Assembly (NCBI GenBank): GCA_029379225.1
Contig: JAQYWR010000013.1
Coordinates: forward strand, 1 to 64,000
Reading direction: 5' to 3'
DNA: 64,000 nucleotides
Origin: Nostoc sp. S4
Lineage (GTDB): Bacteria > Cyanobacteriota > Cyanobacteriia > Cyanobacteriales > Nostocaceae
Within the stretch, counting starts at the first letter, position 1. The number at the start of each line of letters is the position of its first letter. Below the pieces are notes generated by a model. It was not told the origin of the DNA and did no database searches. It saw only the letters and a list, made by a program, of their open reading frames with translations. The position numbers and the translations under genes were made by a program. Below, piece after piece: positions 54,660 to 63,017 of this stretch.

Positions 54660-55289
54660 ATGCCTGATGGAGATAAATATCACAGTAAGCTTTCGTGGCA
54701 TTATCAGGAGGCTTACCGAGGAATCTGTGAAAGAAAGTCTGACCGCAGCGAAATTGTATGGACTTTGACAAAGGCACTTTTAGGAAATATCAAGAAAAAC
54801 TACGGCGATCAGCCCGTTAAATATGCCAAGCAGCTAGGAGCAATGTTGCAAGGGGCTATTGAAAATTCTGGTAATAATAGCTCTGTGGATTGGGCTACTT
54901 TAAGTAAGGAGATTGATCGGCAGGTACAACAAGCCAAACTTAAATATTATGATAAAGGACTACTCCTTCGTGCTGGTAAAGGTATACTCCAAGAGTTTCG
55001 CTATCACCGGAGAATAGATACCAGCAATTTGCCAGAAGTTATCGTCAGGCAGTTATTCGTAGAAATTTATAAGTCAAACTTTGAGGAACGTATTCCTCTG
55101 ACCTCCGATCGTTATGCTGGTCTCGATCGCATTACCATTATGGAATGTATTGAGGCAATCAATCCAGATATTTTGGCTGAAATCGGCAAATGGGCGAAGA
55201 AGGCTACTCTGGATGAAGATGTAAAAAACCTGCGACGTTCTCCACGCCAGAAGGTGAAAGAGATAGACCTTGAGGAGAATCTGCTATGA
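54660..55289 (+). CDS. unknown protein, first gene of a QueC-like/XRE-ImmA-like/PIN operon
   Basis: A 209-aa soluble, mostly helical protein rich in Lys, Arg and Glu (LTKALLGNIKKNYGDQ, WATLSKEIDRQVQQAKLKYY, RKSDRSEIVW). There are no membrane segments and no motif I recognise. It starts after AGAGG and overlaps the next gene by ATGA (55286-55289), so the two products are translationally coupled and likely act together. The codon use looks less AT-rich than most neighbours. It could be the substrate, partner or effector of the QueC-like enzyme. I do not recognise it as QatB and assign no function. Confidence 0.75.
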   Translation: MPDGDKYHSKLSWHYQEAYRGICERKSDRSEIVWTLTKALLGNIKKNYGDQPVKYAKQLGAMLQGAIENSGNNSSVDWATLSKEIDRQVQQAKLKYYDKGLLLRAGKGILQEFRYHRRIDTSNLPEVIVRQLFVEIYKSNFEERIPLTSDRYAGLDRITIMECIEAINPDILAEIGKWAKKATLDEDVKNLRRSPRQKVKEIDLEENLL

Positions 55290-56713
55290 ATTATGAACCT
55301 TCAACACAGCAGAAACTTCAAAACAGCGATCGCAGCACTTACACCTTAGAATTCAGCCCTGTGTCAAACAGTAATGGATCTGTACGCTTCATTGATCGCT
55401 CTCTAGGTAAAGAACGAACTGTTGGCATTAATGTAGATGATTCGGTGTTTGAAAATCGAGATCGGGCAAAGTTTCCAGCCATTATTGCTGATATTATTGA
55501 CCTGGCCGTAGCAATTCACGTATCAGACCGACTCGCACCCCAAAATTTGAACAAGAAGGAGCGTCACCTTCATGTTGTATTACCAGTACGTCATCCAGAA
55601 TCGCTAAGTGCTGAACCATTCCAAACTAAGTTGAAAGAACTACTCGAATGGGCAACTGGAAGCCAATGGGTTTTTGAGTTCCAAAAACGGGAAGTACTAG
55701 TACGCCCTGTTGAACAGCGATTACTTGTTGCAACTCAACCTAGAGGATATGAAGTGGCACTTTGGAGTGGTGGGCTAGATGCTCTTGCGGGTCTGTACAC
55801 TCTTCTCAAGATGTATCCAGAAAAGCGGTTTGCCTTGTTTGGAGTTGGCAACAACTCTAATATCTATGACCTTCAAAGAAAGGTAGCAAAAGAAGTTGAA
55901 TCTATCTTCCCCAGACGTTGCGCTCCTTTCCGTTTACGAATCAATTGGCAGGAAAGTTGTCCGCAGCAAGAGAAAAGGAAAAAGAACAAGTTTTCTCGTG
56001 CGCGAGGTGTTGTATTCACACTACTTGGTGTTGCGTGCGCGTATCTTATGGGTCAAAGGATTCTTTGTGTTTATGAGAATGGGATGGGGGCGATTAACCT
56101 TTTTTACCGCGCATCTGCTGTAGGACTCGATCGCACGCGATCCGTTCATCCACTAACTTTGCTGATGGTAGGTGAGGTTGTTTCAGAACTTTTAGGAGAA
56201 AAATTCCAGGTACAGAACCCATTTCTGTATTGGACTAAAGCTCAAATGTGCAAAGCATTGGCTGAAGATGGTAGAAATAACCTAGCATCGCTAACCATAT
56301 CATGCGACAGTAAACACCGTAAGTCTCAGCAGCCAACACAGTGTGGTTACTGCTCCTCGTGTCTTTTGAGGCGACAAGCCCTTGCCGCAGCTGACATAGA
56401 AGATAAGACTCCTTACATAGTGCTTGATGAAAAACGCTCAGATAAAGATCGGAGCAAGGCTTTCCTGAATATGCACGAGCAAGTCCGCATCCTCAAGAAC
56501 CTGCTCAGTATCTCAGGTGAAACTAGCGATCGCTGGGAAGCTATGACTAGAAGGTTTTCAGATTTGGAAGATATTGTCGATCGAACTGCTGCCGCTGAAA
56601 ATCTATCACCCTTGGATATGCAAAGTCACTTGATTGAGCTTTATCAAACTTACGTTGCTGAATGGGATACTGTGGAATCCCGAATTTCCCGTGGCCTTTT
56701 GAATAATGCTTAG
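55286..56713 (+). CDS. QueC-like PP-loop enzyme (Qat/Cap9-type relative)
   Basis: A 475-aa protein about twice the length of QueC. The N-terminal 150 residues are an added domain. Residues about 155-365 resemble QueC, the 7-cyano-7-deazaguanine (preQ0) synthase: the ATP PP-loop SGGLDALAG (161-169), the NLFYRASAVGLDRTRSVHP segment, and the four zinc cysteines C340, C353, C356 and C359 (QPTQCGYCSSCLLRR). The usual SGGxDS reads SGGLDA, so the Ser is Ala. A C-terminal helical domain ends the protein. QueC-like proteins occur in defence systems (QatC; the QueC-like Cap9 of type IV CBASS). Here no QueD/E/F, tgt, QatA/D or CD-NTase gene is near, so a defence or protein-modifying role is inferred from context. 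Confidence 0.8.
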   Translation: MNYEPSTQQKLQNSDRSTYTLEFSPVSNSNGSVRFIDRSLGKERTVGINVDDSVFENRDRAKFPAIIADIIDLAVAIHVSDRLAPQNLNKKERHLHVVLPVRHPESLSAEPFQTKLKELLEWATGSQWVFEFQKREVLVRPVEQRLLVATQPRGYEVALWSGGLDALAGLYTLLKMYPEKRFALFGVGNNSNIYDLQRKVAKEVESIFPRRCAPFRLRINWQESCPQQEKRKKNKFSRARGVVFTLLGVACAYLMGQRILCVYENGMGAINLFYRASAVGLDRTRSVHPLTLLMVGEVVSELLGEKFQVQNPFLYWTKAQMCKALAEDGRNNLASLTISCDSKHRKSQQPTQCGYCSSCLLRRQALAAADIEDKTPYIVLDEKRSDKDRSKAFLNMHEQVRILKNLLSISGETSDRWEAMTRRFSDLEDIVDRTAAAENLSPLDMQSHLIELYQTYVAEWDTVESRISRGLLNNA

Positions 56714-56744
56714 TCACAGCTCAACACGCTTGAGGGAAAATGTT

Positions 56745-57971
56745 ATGACTACCAATATCCTAGACAATATAGACCCGCGGACATTGGGGGAACTCCTAGA
56801 ACAGGCGCGTAAAAAGTGCGGCATGACTCAGGCTGATGCAGCGAAGGTCATTGATGTTTCACGTACCACTATGGTGGCGATCGAGAAAGGGGAGCGACGT
56901 ATTAAGTCAACTGAATTGACTCAGCTTGCTCGTGCCTACGGACGTTCTGTGAGTGACTTTGTTCGACCACGTCCGATTGTAGAACCTTTTGAGGTGCAGT
57001 TCCGGGCAGTTTATCAGCGCAGCGACGAGGAAGAGGCAGAGATTAAACCATTCATTCTTCAGCTAGAGGAGTTATGCCAGAACTACCTAGAGCTTGAGAA
57101 AATTATGGACGCACCACTGCCACAGAACTATCCTCTGGAATACAAGGTGACGAATATGCCGATAAAAGCTGCTGCGGAAAGCATAGCAGTTGCAGACCGT
57201 CAAAGGCTGGGATTGGGGGATGGTCCTATTCCACGCCTTCGGGACATTCTAGAGCAAGATGTGGGACTTCGCATCTTCTATCTGAAAATGCCACAAAAAT
57301 ACTCAGAAGTGTATAGCTACAACGAACAACTCGGTGGTTGCATGGCAATTAACGCACTTCATCCAGAAGATCGACGACGTTGGTCAATGGCTCATGGATA
57401 CCTTCATTTTTTGGCACATCGGCGAAAACCTGAGTTTCACTTTGATGAACTTGATAAACAGTATCAACGAGTTCCAGAAAGCGAACAACTAGCAGAAACC
57501 TTCTCAAGCTATTTCCTGATGCCTACCAGTGGATTACTTAAACGGTTTAATGATATGTGTCGTACACATAGTGAATTTAAATTTACTCCAACTAATTTAT
57601 TTACACTGGCGCATTACTATGGTGTTTCTGTACAAGCACTTGTCCGTCGTTTAGAGGAAATGGAACTTCTGCGTTCAGGAACTTGGAATAAATTGAAAGA
57701 CCGGGGTTTAAAAGTCAGAACGGTGCAAAAGGAACTTGGTTTGGAGGAAATCCCACAGCGTCCTGATATGATGCCACTCCACTATCAGCGACTTGCGATT
57801 GAGGCACTAGAACGAGGATTGATTACTGAAGGGCGTTTTGCGGATTTTTTCAATGTTGACCGTTTAGAAGCCCGCTGTATTGCAGAAAAACTACGAGAGA
57901 AATTGCCAGAGGATTCAAGTGCAATGTTGAACGAAACCATTGATTTCGACCTGCGCCAGATGCAGGAGTGA
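56745..57971 (+). CDS. XRE-family regulator fused to a degenerate ImmA/IrrE-like metallopeptidase domain
   Basis: A 408-aa protein. Residues 11-75 are a Cro/C1 helix-turn-helix (LGELLEQARKKCGMTQADAA, VSRTTMVAIEKGERR). A helical region follows to about 150, and residues about 155-300 match the ImmA/IrrE (COG2856) domain. The zinc motif HExxH reads H217-G-Y-L-H221 (WSMAHGYLHFLAH), so the catalytic Glu is Gly; the downstream segment AETFSSYFLMP is normal. It may bind metal without cleaving. ImmA-type proteins usually cleave a partner repressor, so this may be an allosteric sensor. The ATG at 56745 follows GAGGGA; an in-frame ATG at 56706 overlaps the QueC-like stop. The gap to the next gene is 18 bases. 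Confidence 0.85.
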   Translation: MTTNILDNIDPRTLGELLEQARKKCGMTQADAAKVIDVSRTTMVAIEKGERRIKSTELTQLARAYGRSVSDFVRPRPIVEPFEVQFRAVYQRSDEEEAEIKPFILQLEELCQNYLELEKIMDAPLPQNYPLEYKVTNMPIKAAAESIAVADRQRLGLGDGPIPRLRDILEQDVGLRIFYLKMPQKYSEVYSYNEQLGGCMAINALHPEDRRRWSMAHGYLHFLAHRRKPEFHFDELDKQYQRVPESEQLAETFSSYFLMPTSGLLKRFNDMCRTHSEFKFTPTNLFTLAHYYGVSVQALVRRLEEMELLRSGTWNKLKDRGLKVRTVQKELGLEEIPQRPDMMPLHYQRLAIEALERGLITEGRFADFFNVDRLEARCIAEKLREKLPEDSSAMLNETIDFDLRQMQE

Positions 57972-57989
57972 TGGAAGTGAGGACAATTT

Positions 57990-58550
57990 ATGTACATTGC
58001 TCACTCCCACATTCTTCTTGATGCCTGCTGTGTGCTAAATTTTTGTGCTTCGAGCAAATTTCTAGCAATTTTGGAGTCTATTCCTGCTCAGGTTGCAGTT
58101 ACCCAGGTTGTGCAAGAAGGTGAGTTAAGGACACTCCAACGCCTTAAAGATGAAGAAAACGAGGGTGCGATCCAGTTCGAGACAGCTATTGCACAGAATC
58201 TACTAACAGTTGTAGATTTTCAGTCAGAAGAAGAGGTGGAATCATTTGTAAACTACGCTGCAATTCTCAGAGATGATGGCGAGTCTGCGACTTGCGCGAT
58301 TGCTGTTCACCGAGGATGGGCGATCGCAACTGACGACAAAGGGGCGATCAAGTTTTTTCAGCAATCAGCACCGTACCTTCAAGTTCTATCAACCGTAGAT
58401 ATAGTGAAGCATTGGTCAGAAGAAACAGGTGTTAATTCGTCACTACTACGTGATCTCCTCAATGCAATTCGGGTCAAAGGGCGGTATTTCCCGGATAAAA
58501 ACCATCCTCTCCGAAGTTGGTGGGAAGCTGCTTCAAACAATATCGATTGA
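57990..58550 (+). CDS. PIN-like domain protein (putative ribonuclease toxin or effector)
   Basis: A 186-aa protein with a VapC/PIN-like layout. The first conserved acid is D11 in HILLDACCVLNFCAS. A central acidic position is near E43/E45 (VVQEGE), the D95/D96/E98 cluster is in LRDDGESATCAIA, and a final pair is D115/D116 in AIATDDKGAIKFF. This order is that of metal-dependent PIN nucleases. The C-terminal 45 residues (GVNSSLLRDLLNAIRVKGRY ... HPLRSWWEAAS) are an added helical tail. It follows the XRE/ImmA-like gene by 18 bases with GAGGA before the ATG. XRE-ImmA/PIN pairs are seen in toxin-antitoxin-like settings; here the pair is attached to a QueC-like enzyme. Confidence 0.75.
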   Translation: MYIAHSHILLDACCVLNFCASSKFLAILESIPAQVAVTQVVQEGELRTLQRLKDEENEGAIQFETAIAQNLLTVVDFQSEEEVESFVNYAAILRDDGESATCAIAVHRGWAIATDDKGAIKFFQQSAPYLQVLSTVDIVKHWSEETGVNSSLLRDLLNAIRVKGRYFPDKNHPLRSWWEAASNNID

Positions 58551-58924
58551 TAAGGTTTTTAATTGTGTTGATGAAATTTTATTACACAATGTGGACAAAG
58601 GTTCACCCAATAGGATGAATTGTCATTTTTAGAAGCAAGTGACAATAGGATAGTTAATATTATTCGTTATTGCTATCCCACAGATAAATCCCCTTTTCCC
58701 AAAACACGAAAACTCCTCATTTTATCTGTAATACCATTTCACGAAATTCTTGATACAAATCACTTTTCTTACTCCCCGTGCCTCAAGAGCCTCCCCTGCT
58801 TACCCTACTTGCCATCTGCATCAATCTTAAGGTTAGACGGTATAAATACACTTAGGGATAAACATGTAATAAATTAATTACAAATTATCAATTACGAATT
58901 ATTCACTCAACTAGAGGAGAAAAT
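58551..58924. other. intergenic after the QueC-like operon, no gene seen
   Basis: About 370 bases. A pyrimidine-rich stretch lies near 58780-58815. An 85-codon frame at 58620-58877 has no recognisable features. AGAGGAG just before 58925 is the ribosome site of the next gene. Confidence 0.5.
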
Positions 58925-60814
58925 ATGTTATCTGCAACAGCAACCTCACTACCACCACTGATTCCGCGCGAAATTCTGTTTGGAAACCCCGAAAAAGCTA
59001 GCCCAAGACTCTCACCTGATGGCAAATATTTGGCATATATCGCCCCCAATGAACAAAATGTCTTGCAGGTATGGTTACGAACTGTAGGACAAGAAGATGA
59101 CCAAATACTAACTGCGGACAAAAAACGTGGTATCCGCATTTTCTTTTGGACTTATAATGCCGATCAGTTGATTTACATGCAAGACTCAGACGGTGATGAA
59201 AACTTTCACCTCTACTTAGTCAATATTCACTCAAAGATTACCCGCGATTTAACACCATTTCAAGGTGTGAAAGCAGAACTGGTAGAAATAGAACCTAAAT
59301 TTCCAGACGAAATACTGGTGGCGTTGAACTTGAATAACCCGCAAAAGTTCGATGTTTACCGTATTAACTTAAAAAATGGTGCAGTGGAGTTTGACACTGA
59401 CAACCCAGGTAACATTATTAGTTGGACAGCTGATGCCGATTTCCAAGTAAACGCAGCAACAGCTAGCACCCCTGATGGTGGTTATGATTTGTTACTACGG
59501 GAAAGCACAGATAAACAATGGGAAATTCTCCGCCACTGGGGGCCAGAAGAAGAAGGGAGTCCTATTAGCTTTTCAGGCGATGGCAAAACACTCTATATTG
59601 AAGCCAATCATGATGCTAACGCCCAACGCCTGCTAGCTGTTGATTTAGACACCCGTCAAGAAACCGTCATTGCTGAAGATCGGCAGTACGATGTTGTGGG
59701 AATAATTATTCAGCCAGTGACGCGAGTTATCCAAGCAGTTTCTTTCTACAAAGACAAACAGGAATGGCGAGTAATTGACCAGAGTATTGCTGCTGATTTT
59801 GAAGAAATTGCTAAATTACGTTCTGGGGAGTTCTCTTTAATTAGCCGCGACTTAGAAGATAAAAACTGGCTAGTAGCTTACAACACTGACGATGGCCCAG
59901 TTTATTACTATGCCTACAATCGAGAGTCAAAAACTAGCACTTTCCTCTTCAGCAACCAACCGAAACTCGAAGACTTACAGTTAGCTTCAATGCAACCGAT
60001 TTCCTACGAGGCGCGGGATGGTTTAACTATCCACGGTTACCTAACAACCCCTGTGGGAATAGCTAGCCAGAATTTACCAACAGTACTCTTGGTTCACGGC
60101 GGTCCTTGGGTGCGGGATACCTGGGGTTTAGATCCAGAAGCACAATGGCTAGCTAATCGGGGTTATGCTGTTTTACAACTAAATTATCGGGGTTCCACTG
60201 GTTATGGTAAGGCATTCGTAAATGCTGGAAACCGAGAATGGGCTGGCAAAATGCACGATGATTTGATTGATGGTGTTAATTGGCTAGTGCAGCAAGGTAT
60301 TTGTGACCCGCAAAAGATTGCGATTATGGGTGGTTCTTATGGTGGTTACGCTACTCTAGTGGGGTTGACTTTTACACCAGAAATTTTTGCTGCTGGTGTA
60401 GATATTGTTGGCCCCAGTAACTTGATTAGTTTAATCCAAACTATACCGCCTTACTGGGAACCGCTCAAAGCAATGTTTTATCACCGCGTTGGTAATTTGG
60501 AGACAGAAGAAGAGTTTTTAAAATCGCGATCGCCTTTATTTTTCGCTGACAAAATTCAAAAACCTTTACTCATCGGTCAAGGTGCAAACGATCCACGAGT
60601 GAAACAGGCAGAAAGCGACCAAATTGTTAACGCAATGCAACAGGCTAGTTTGCCTGTGCAATATGCACTTTACCCCGATGAAGGACATGGTTTTGCCAGA
60701 CCAGAAAATCGCTTGCATTTTTTTGCGCTCGCCGAAGAGTTTCTCGCTAAATATTTAGATGGAAGATTTGAACCTTTAACAGATATTCCAGGTCATTCAG
60801 GAATAGTTAAATAA
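58925..60814 (+). CDS. S9-family prolyl oligopeptidase / acylaminoacyl-peptidase-like protease
   Basis: A 629-aa serine peptidase. The N-terminal part (about 15-360) is a seven-bladed beta-propeller with WD40/TolB-like repeats (PRLSPDGKYLAYIAP, PISFSGDGKTLYIEA). The C-terminal alpha/beta-hydrolase has the oxyanion-region HGGPW, the nucleophile motif GGSYGGYATLVG, the catalytic Asp in GANDPRV, and the catalytic His in DEGHGFARPEN. It degrades short peptides in the cytosol; there is no signal peptide. It is a single gene with a strong ribosome site. It lies between two defence-like modules but is probably housekeeping. Confidence 0.93.
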   Translation: MLSATATSLPPLIPREILFGNPEKASPRLSPDGKYLAYIAPNEQNVLQVWLRTVGQEDDQILTADKKRGIRIFFWTYNADQLIYMQDSDGDENFHLYLVNIHSKITRDLTPFQGVKAELVEIEPKFPDEILVALNLNNPQKFDVYRINLKNGAVEFDTDNPGNIISWTADADFQVNAATASTPDGGYDLLLRESTDKQWEILRHWGPEEEGSPISFSGDGKTLYIEANHDANAQRLLAVDLDTRQETVIAEDRQYDVVGIIIQPVTRVIQAVSFYKDKQEWRVIDQSIAADFEEIAKLRSGEFSLISRDLEDKNWLVAYNTDDGPVYYYAYNRESKTSTFLFSNQPKLEDLQLASMQPISYEARDGLTIHGYLTTPVGIASQNLPTVLLVHGGPWVRDTWGLDPEAQWLANRGYAVLQLNYRGSTGYGKAFVNAGNREWAGKMHDDLIDGVNWLVQQGICDPQKIAIMGGSYGGYATLVGLTFTPEIFAAGVDIVGPSNLISLIQTIPPYWEPLKAMFYHRVGNLETEEEFLKSRSPLFFADKIQKPLLIGQGANDPRVKQAESDQIVNAMQQASLPVQYALYPDEGHGFARPENRLHFFALAEEFLAKYLDGRFEPLTDIPGHSGIVK

Positions 60815-60992
60815 AGCCTCAAAAGTATGGGTGGTTAGTGTCATTCACTGACCACCTTGGTATTTGTAATTCTAAAATATTTTTGCCAGTAGCGGTCATC
60901 TTCAAATATCAATGTTGCACTTCAAAACCTAAGAAGCATCTACAAAATCAAATGCAGTGTTTACTTAAATTTCATTTGTACTTATTTTTATG

Positions 60993-61658
60993 TTAAAGCG
61001 ATGTGATAGATGTACTTGGGCAATAATATTGTTTTGTAGATGCACAATTATCTATCTGATTACGGAAATTATCGATTATTGCTACTACTTCGCCGTGTAA
61101 TTCATCATATTGTTCTTCATCTATATCAAGATAATTTCCATGAGCAATAATATTTCTTTTTTTTAGTAATTTTTCATCTATTAGTACTTCTTTTGATTCA
61201 TAGAAACTGTAATCTAAACCTAGCATACATACTATCTCTTTAAAAACTGATGATGATAAATTAGATGTTGCAATTCTATTTTCGTATTTTATGACACTTC
61301 TCTCTGTTAGTTTTGTTATAAAAAATTCTGTGACTTCATTGTATATAGTTGCTTTATTGGTTTGATTTGCTTTTTCTAACTTATCTTTCATTGCCAATGC
61401 TATAAAATTGTTGGAAAGTTTATTATAAGGAAGACCCTGCATAGCAACAAATTCTAAGTAAGTATTGGCTGCAACTTTGATAAATCCCTCCCAATGAGCA
61501 TAAAGCATAGTGATTCCACTCCTAAGTAATGCCTTTTGTTTTCCTGAGGAGAATGACTTTAAATCAATTAGAGCTTTCAATGCTGAAAGTTCTATTTTTC
61601 GCCATGCAAGTTCTTCTGCCAGCTTATCACTAAGCTGCTCTACGGTACGTATTTTCAT
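60993..61658 (-). CDS. MAE_28990/MAE_18760-family HEPN-like nuclease
   Basis: A 221-aa all-helical protein. It begins with the family signature LAWRKIELSALKALID, followed by SGITMLYAHWEGFIKVAANT. The HEPN active-site Rx4-6H motif is KKRNIIAHG, with R and H five apart. HEPN proteins cleave RNA in toxin-antitoxin, CRISPR and abortive-infection systems. Its start codon overlaps the stop of the DUF262 gene (ATGA at 61655-61658), which indicates coupled translation and probably a toxin-regulator or two-component defence pair. The base composition is clearly AT-richer than pheS next door. Confidence 0.88.
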   Translation of the reverse strand: MKIRTVEQLSDKLAEELAWRKIELSALKALIDLKSFSSGKQKALLRSGITMLYAHWEGFIKVAANTYLEFVAMQGLPYNKLSNNFIALAMKDKLEKANQTNKATIYNEVTEFFITKLTERSVIKYENRIATSNLSSSVFKEIVCMLGLDYSFYESKEVLIDEKLLKKRNIIAHGNYLDIDEEQYDELHGEVVAIIDNFRNQIDNCASTKQYYCPSTSITSL

Positions 61659-62761
61659 GGCTGAAACATTTGACGACCAAAGGGAACTAGTTTCGGTACT
61701 CTGCGCTGTGCAGTAGTACCTGAGCCTGAGGAATTTGTGTATTCAGGATTTGTCCAAATTTGTTTTACTTTCTCTCTTATATCGATATGTGAGTGAGATA
61801 ACTGTTCGTAATTGTAACCAATTCCTAAAGCAATTACTTCATAAGCAGAAACTAAAAAACCTCCTAAAAACTTATCTTTGTTAGGTGCATATCTACGAAA
61901 ACTATCACTTCCCATTTGTTCATATAAAATCTCAAATGTTTTATTAAACGCAGTTTCTTCTTCAGTATAATTAAACTCTTTATTATTAGCCATCTCTACC
62001 ATTTTATCTGTCAAAAACCCACTTAAATCATTCCCTATTTTTTTCATTTCTCTTTCTTCAAGAGTCCGGAACACTAAAAACCTGATTAGTAGCTCAATAT
62101 CATATTGTTCTTCAATAGGTCTCTCACTTAGAGCTATACACTCTCTAAACATTTCATTCTGGCTTAAGTTTTTTACCCAATGAAACATTTCTCTATTAAA
62201 CATTACTAGGATACAGTTTCTAATCTCTTGTGGAGTAGCTATTGATCCTCCATTATTTAATCTCTGAAATAACTCATATTTTGCAATTTCATCACTTTCC
62301 TTTAGAAGAATAGTTGCATCAATCTTTGCTCTTTTTATTAACAACCTCTGAACTTGTGTTAGAGAATTTGGTATATCATATGGATCTTCCCACTTTTTAC
62401 CTTCCAGATTTGGTAAATATTTAGTTTTTTCAAGAACTAATGGCTCTAGAGGCTTTTTATCTTCATCCTTTAGTTTTCCAATAAACTCATATATCGTTGA
62501 TAATCTTTGAAGACCATCTACAACATCCCATACTCCATCCTCACGTTGAGAAACAAAAATTGGTGGAATAGGTATACCTAGTAAAATTGATTCTATCAAG
62601 CTTGTCTTTTGATTCTTATCCCATCGAAAAAACCTTTGAAACTCTGGATGTATATCAATTTCTGCATTTTCATATAGGCTGATCCATTCCCCAATCGACA
62701 TGGAATAGTGATCGGCTCTAATCTCTTGTCTCATTTTGTCGATTTCTTCTTGAAGTCCCAT
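61655..62761 (-). CDS. DUF262 domain protein (ParB/Srx-like, GmrSD-type N-domain)
   Basis: A 368-aa protein. The DUF262 core is ISLYENAEIDIHPEFQRFFR, LIESILLGIPIPPIFV and WDVVDGLQRLSTIYEFIG. The DGLQR variant of the DGQQR motif binds nucleotide or acts as a nuclease in the ParB/sulfiredoxin fold. The C-terminal half is helical (QRLNNGGSIATPQEIRNCIL and onward) and lacks the DUF1524 HNH domain of GmrSD/BrxU. It is paired with a HEPN nuclease through a four-base overlap. The ATG at 62761 is preferred over a TTG four codons upstream. A defence role is inferred from family and pairing. Confidence 0.88.
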   Translation of the reverse strand: MGLQEEIDKMRQEIRADHYSMSIGEWISLYENAEIDIHPEFQRFFRWDKNQKTSLIESILLGIPIPPIFVSQREDGVWDVVDGLQRLSTIYEFIGKLKDEDKKPLEPLVLEKTKYLPNLEGKKWEDPYDIPNSLTQVQRLLIKRAKIDATILLKESDEIAKYELFQRLNNGGSIATPQEIRNCILVMFNREMFHWVKNLSQNEMFRECIALSERPIEEQYDIELLIRFLVFRTLEEREMKKIGNDLSGFLTDKMVEMANNKEFNYTEEETAFNKTFEILYEQMGSDSFRRYAPNKDKFLGGFLVSAYEVIALGIGYNYEQLSHSHIDIREKVKQIWTNPEYTNSSGSGTTAQRRVPKLVPFGRQMFQP

Positions 62762-62912
62762 GTTTTTACTCAAATGTTGAAAATATGGAAATTTTTGCCA
62801 GTTGAACCAATTTGTTATTTCTGTCTTTCAGGCTGAGACAGTTAACTTTTGTCATCATCAAGCTGCGATCAACAAAGCTAAACTGTCAGAACTATACAAT
62901 AAAAAACTTCAA

Positions 62913-62936
62913 AAGCCTGCAAAACCAAGCAGGCTT
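62913..62936 (-). terminator. terminator of pheS (minus strand)
   Basis: An 8-bp stem AAGCCTGC/GCAGGCTT. On the minus strand it is followed by TTGAAGTTTTTTATTG. It lies about 80 bases past the pheS stop and insulates the DUF262-HEPN pair from pheS transcription. Confidence 0.8.
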
Positions 62937-63017
62937 CTCGGTGTAATCCTAAGTTTATAGTCTTAGGGTAATAAGTGACTTATGCAATTAGCTCATTCTA
63001 TCTTTGCAACCAATTAC

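Noticed and set aside
54660-58550. Calling the operon QatABCD or type IV CBASS.
   Set aside because: No QatA-type ATPase, TatD nuclease (QatD), CD-NTase or TGT-like gene is present; only the QueC-like member is shared.
58620-58877. An 85-codon plus-strand frame after the PIN-like gene.
   Set aside because: Low-complexity Pro/Leu/Ser text from a pyrimidine-rich tract; no good start context.
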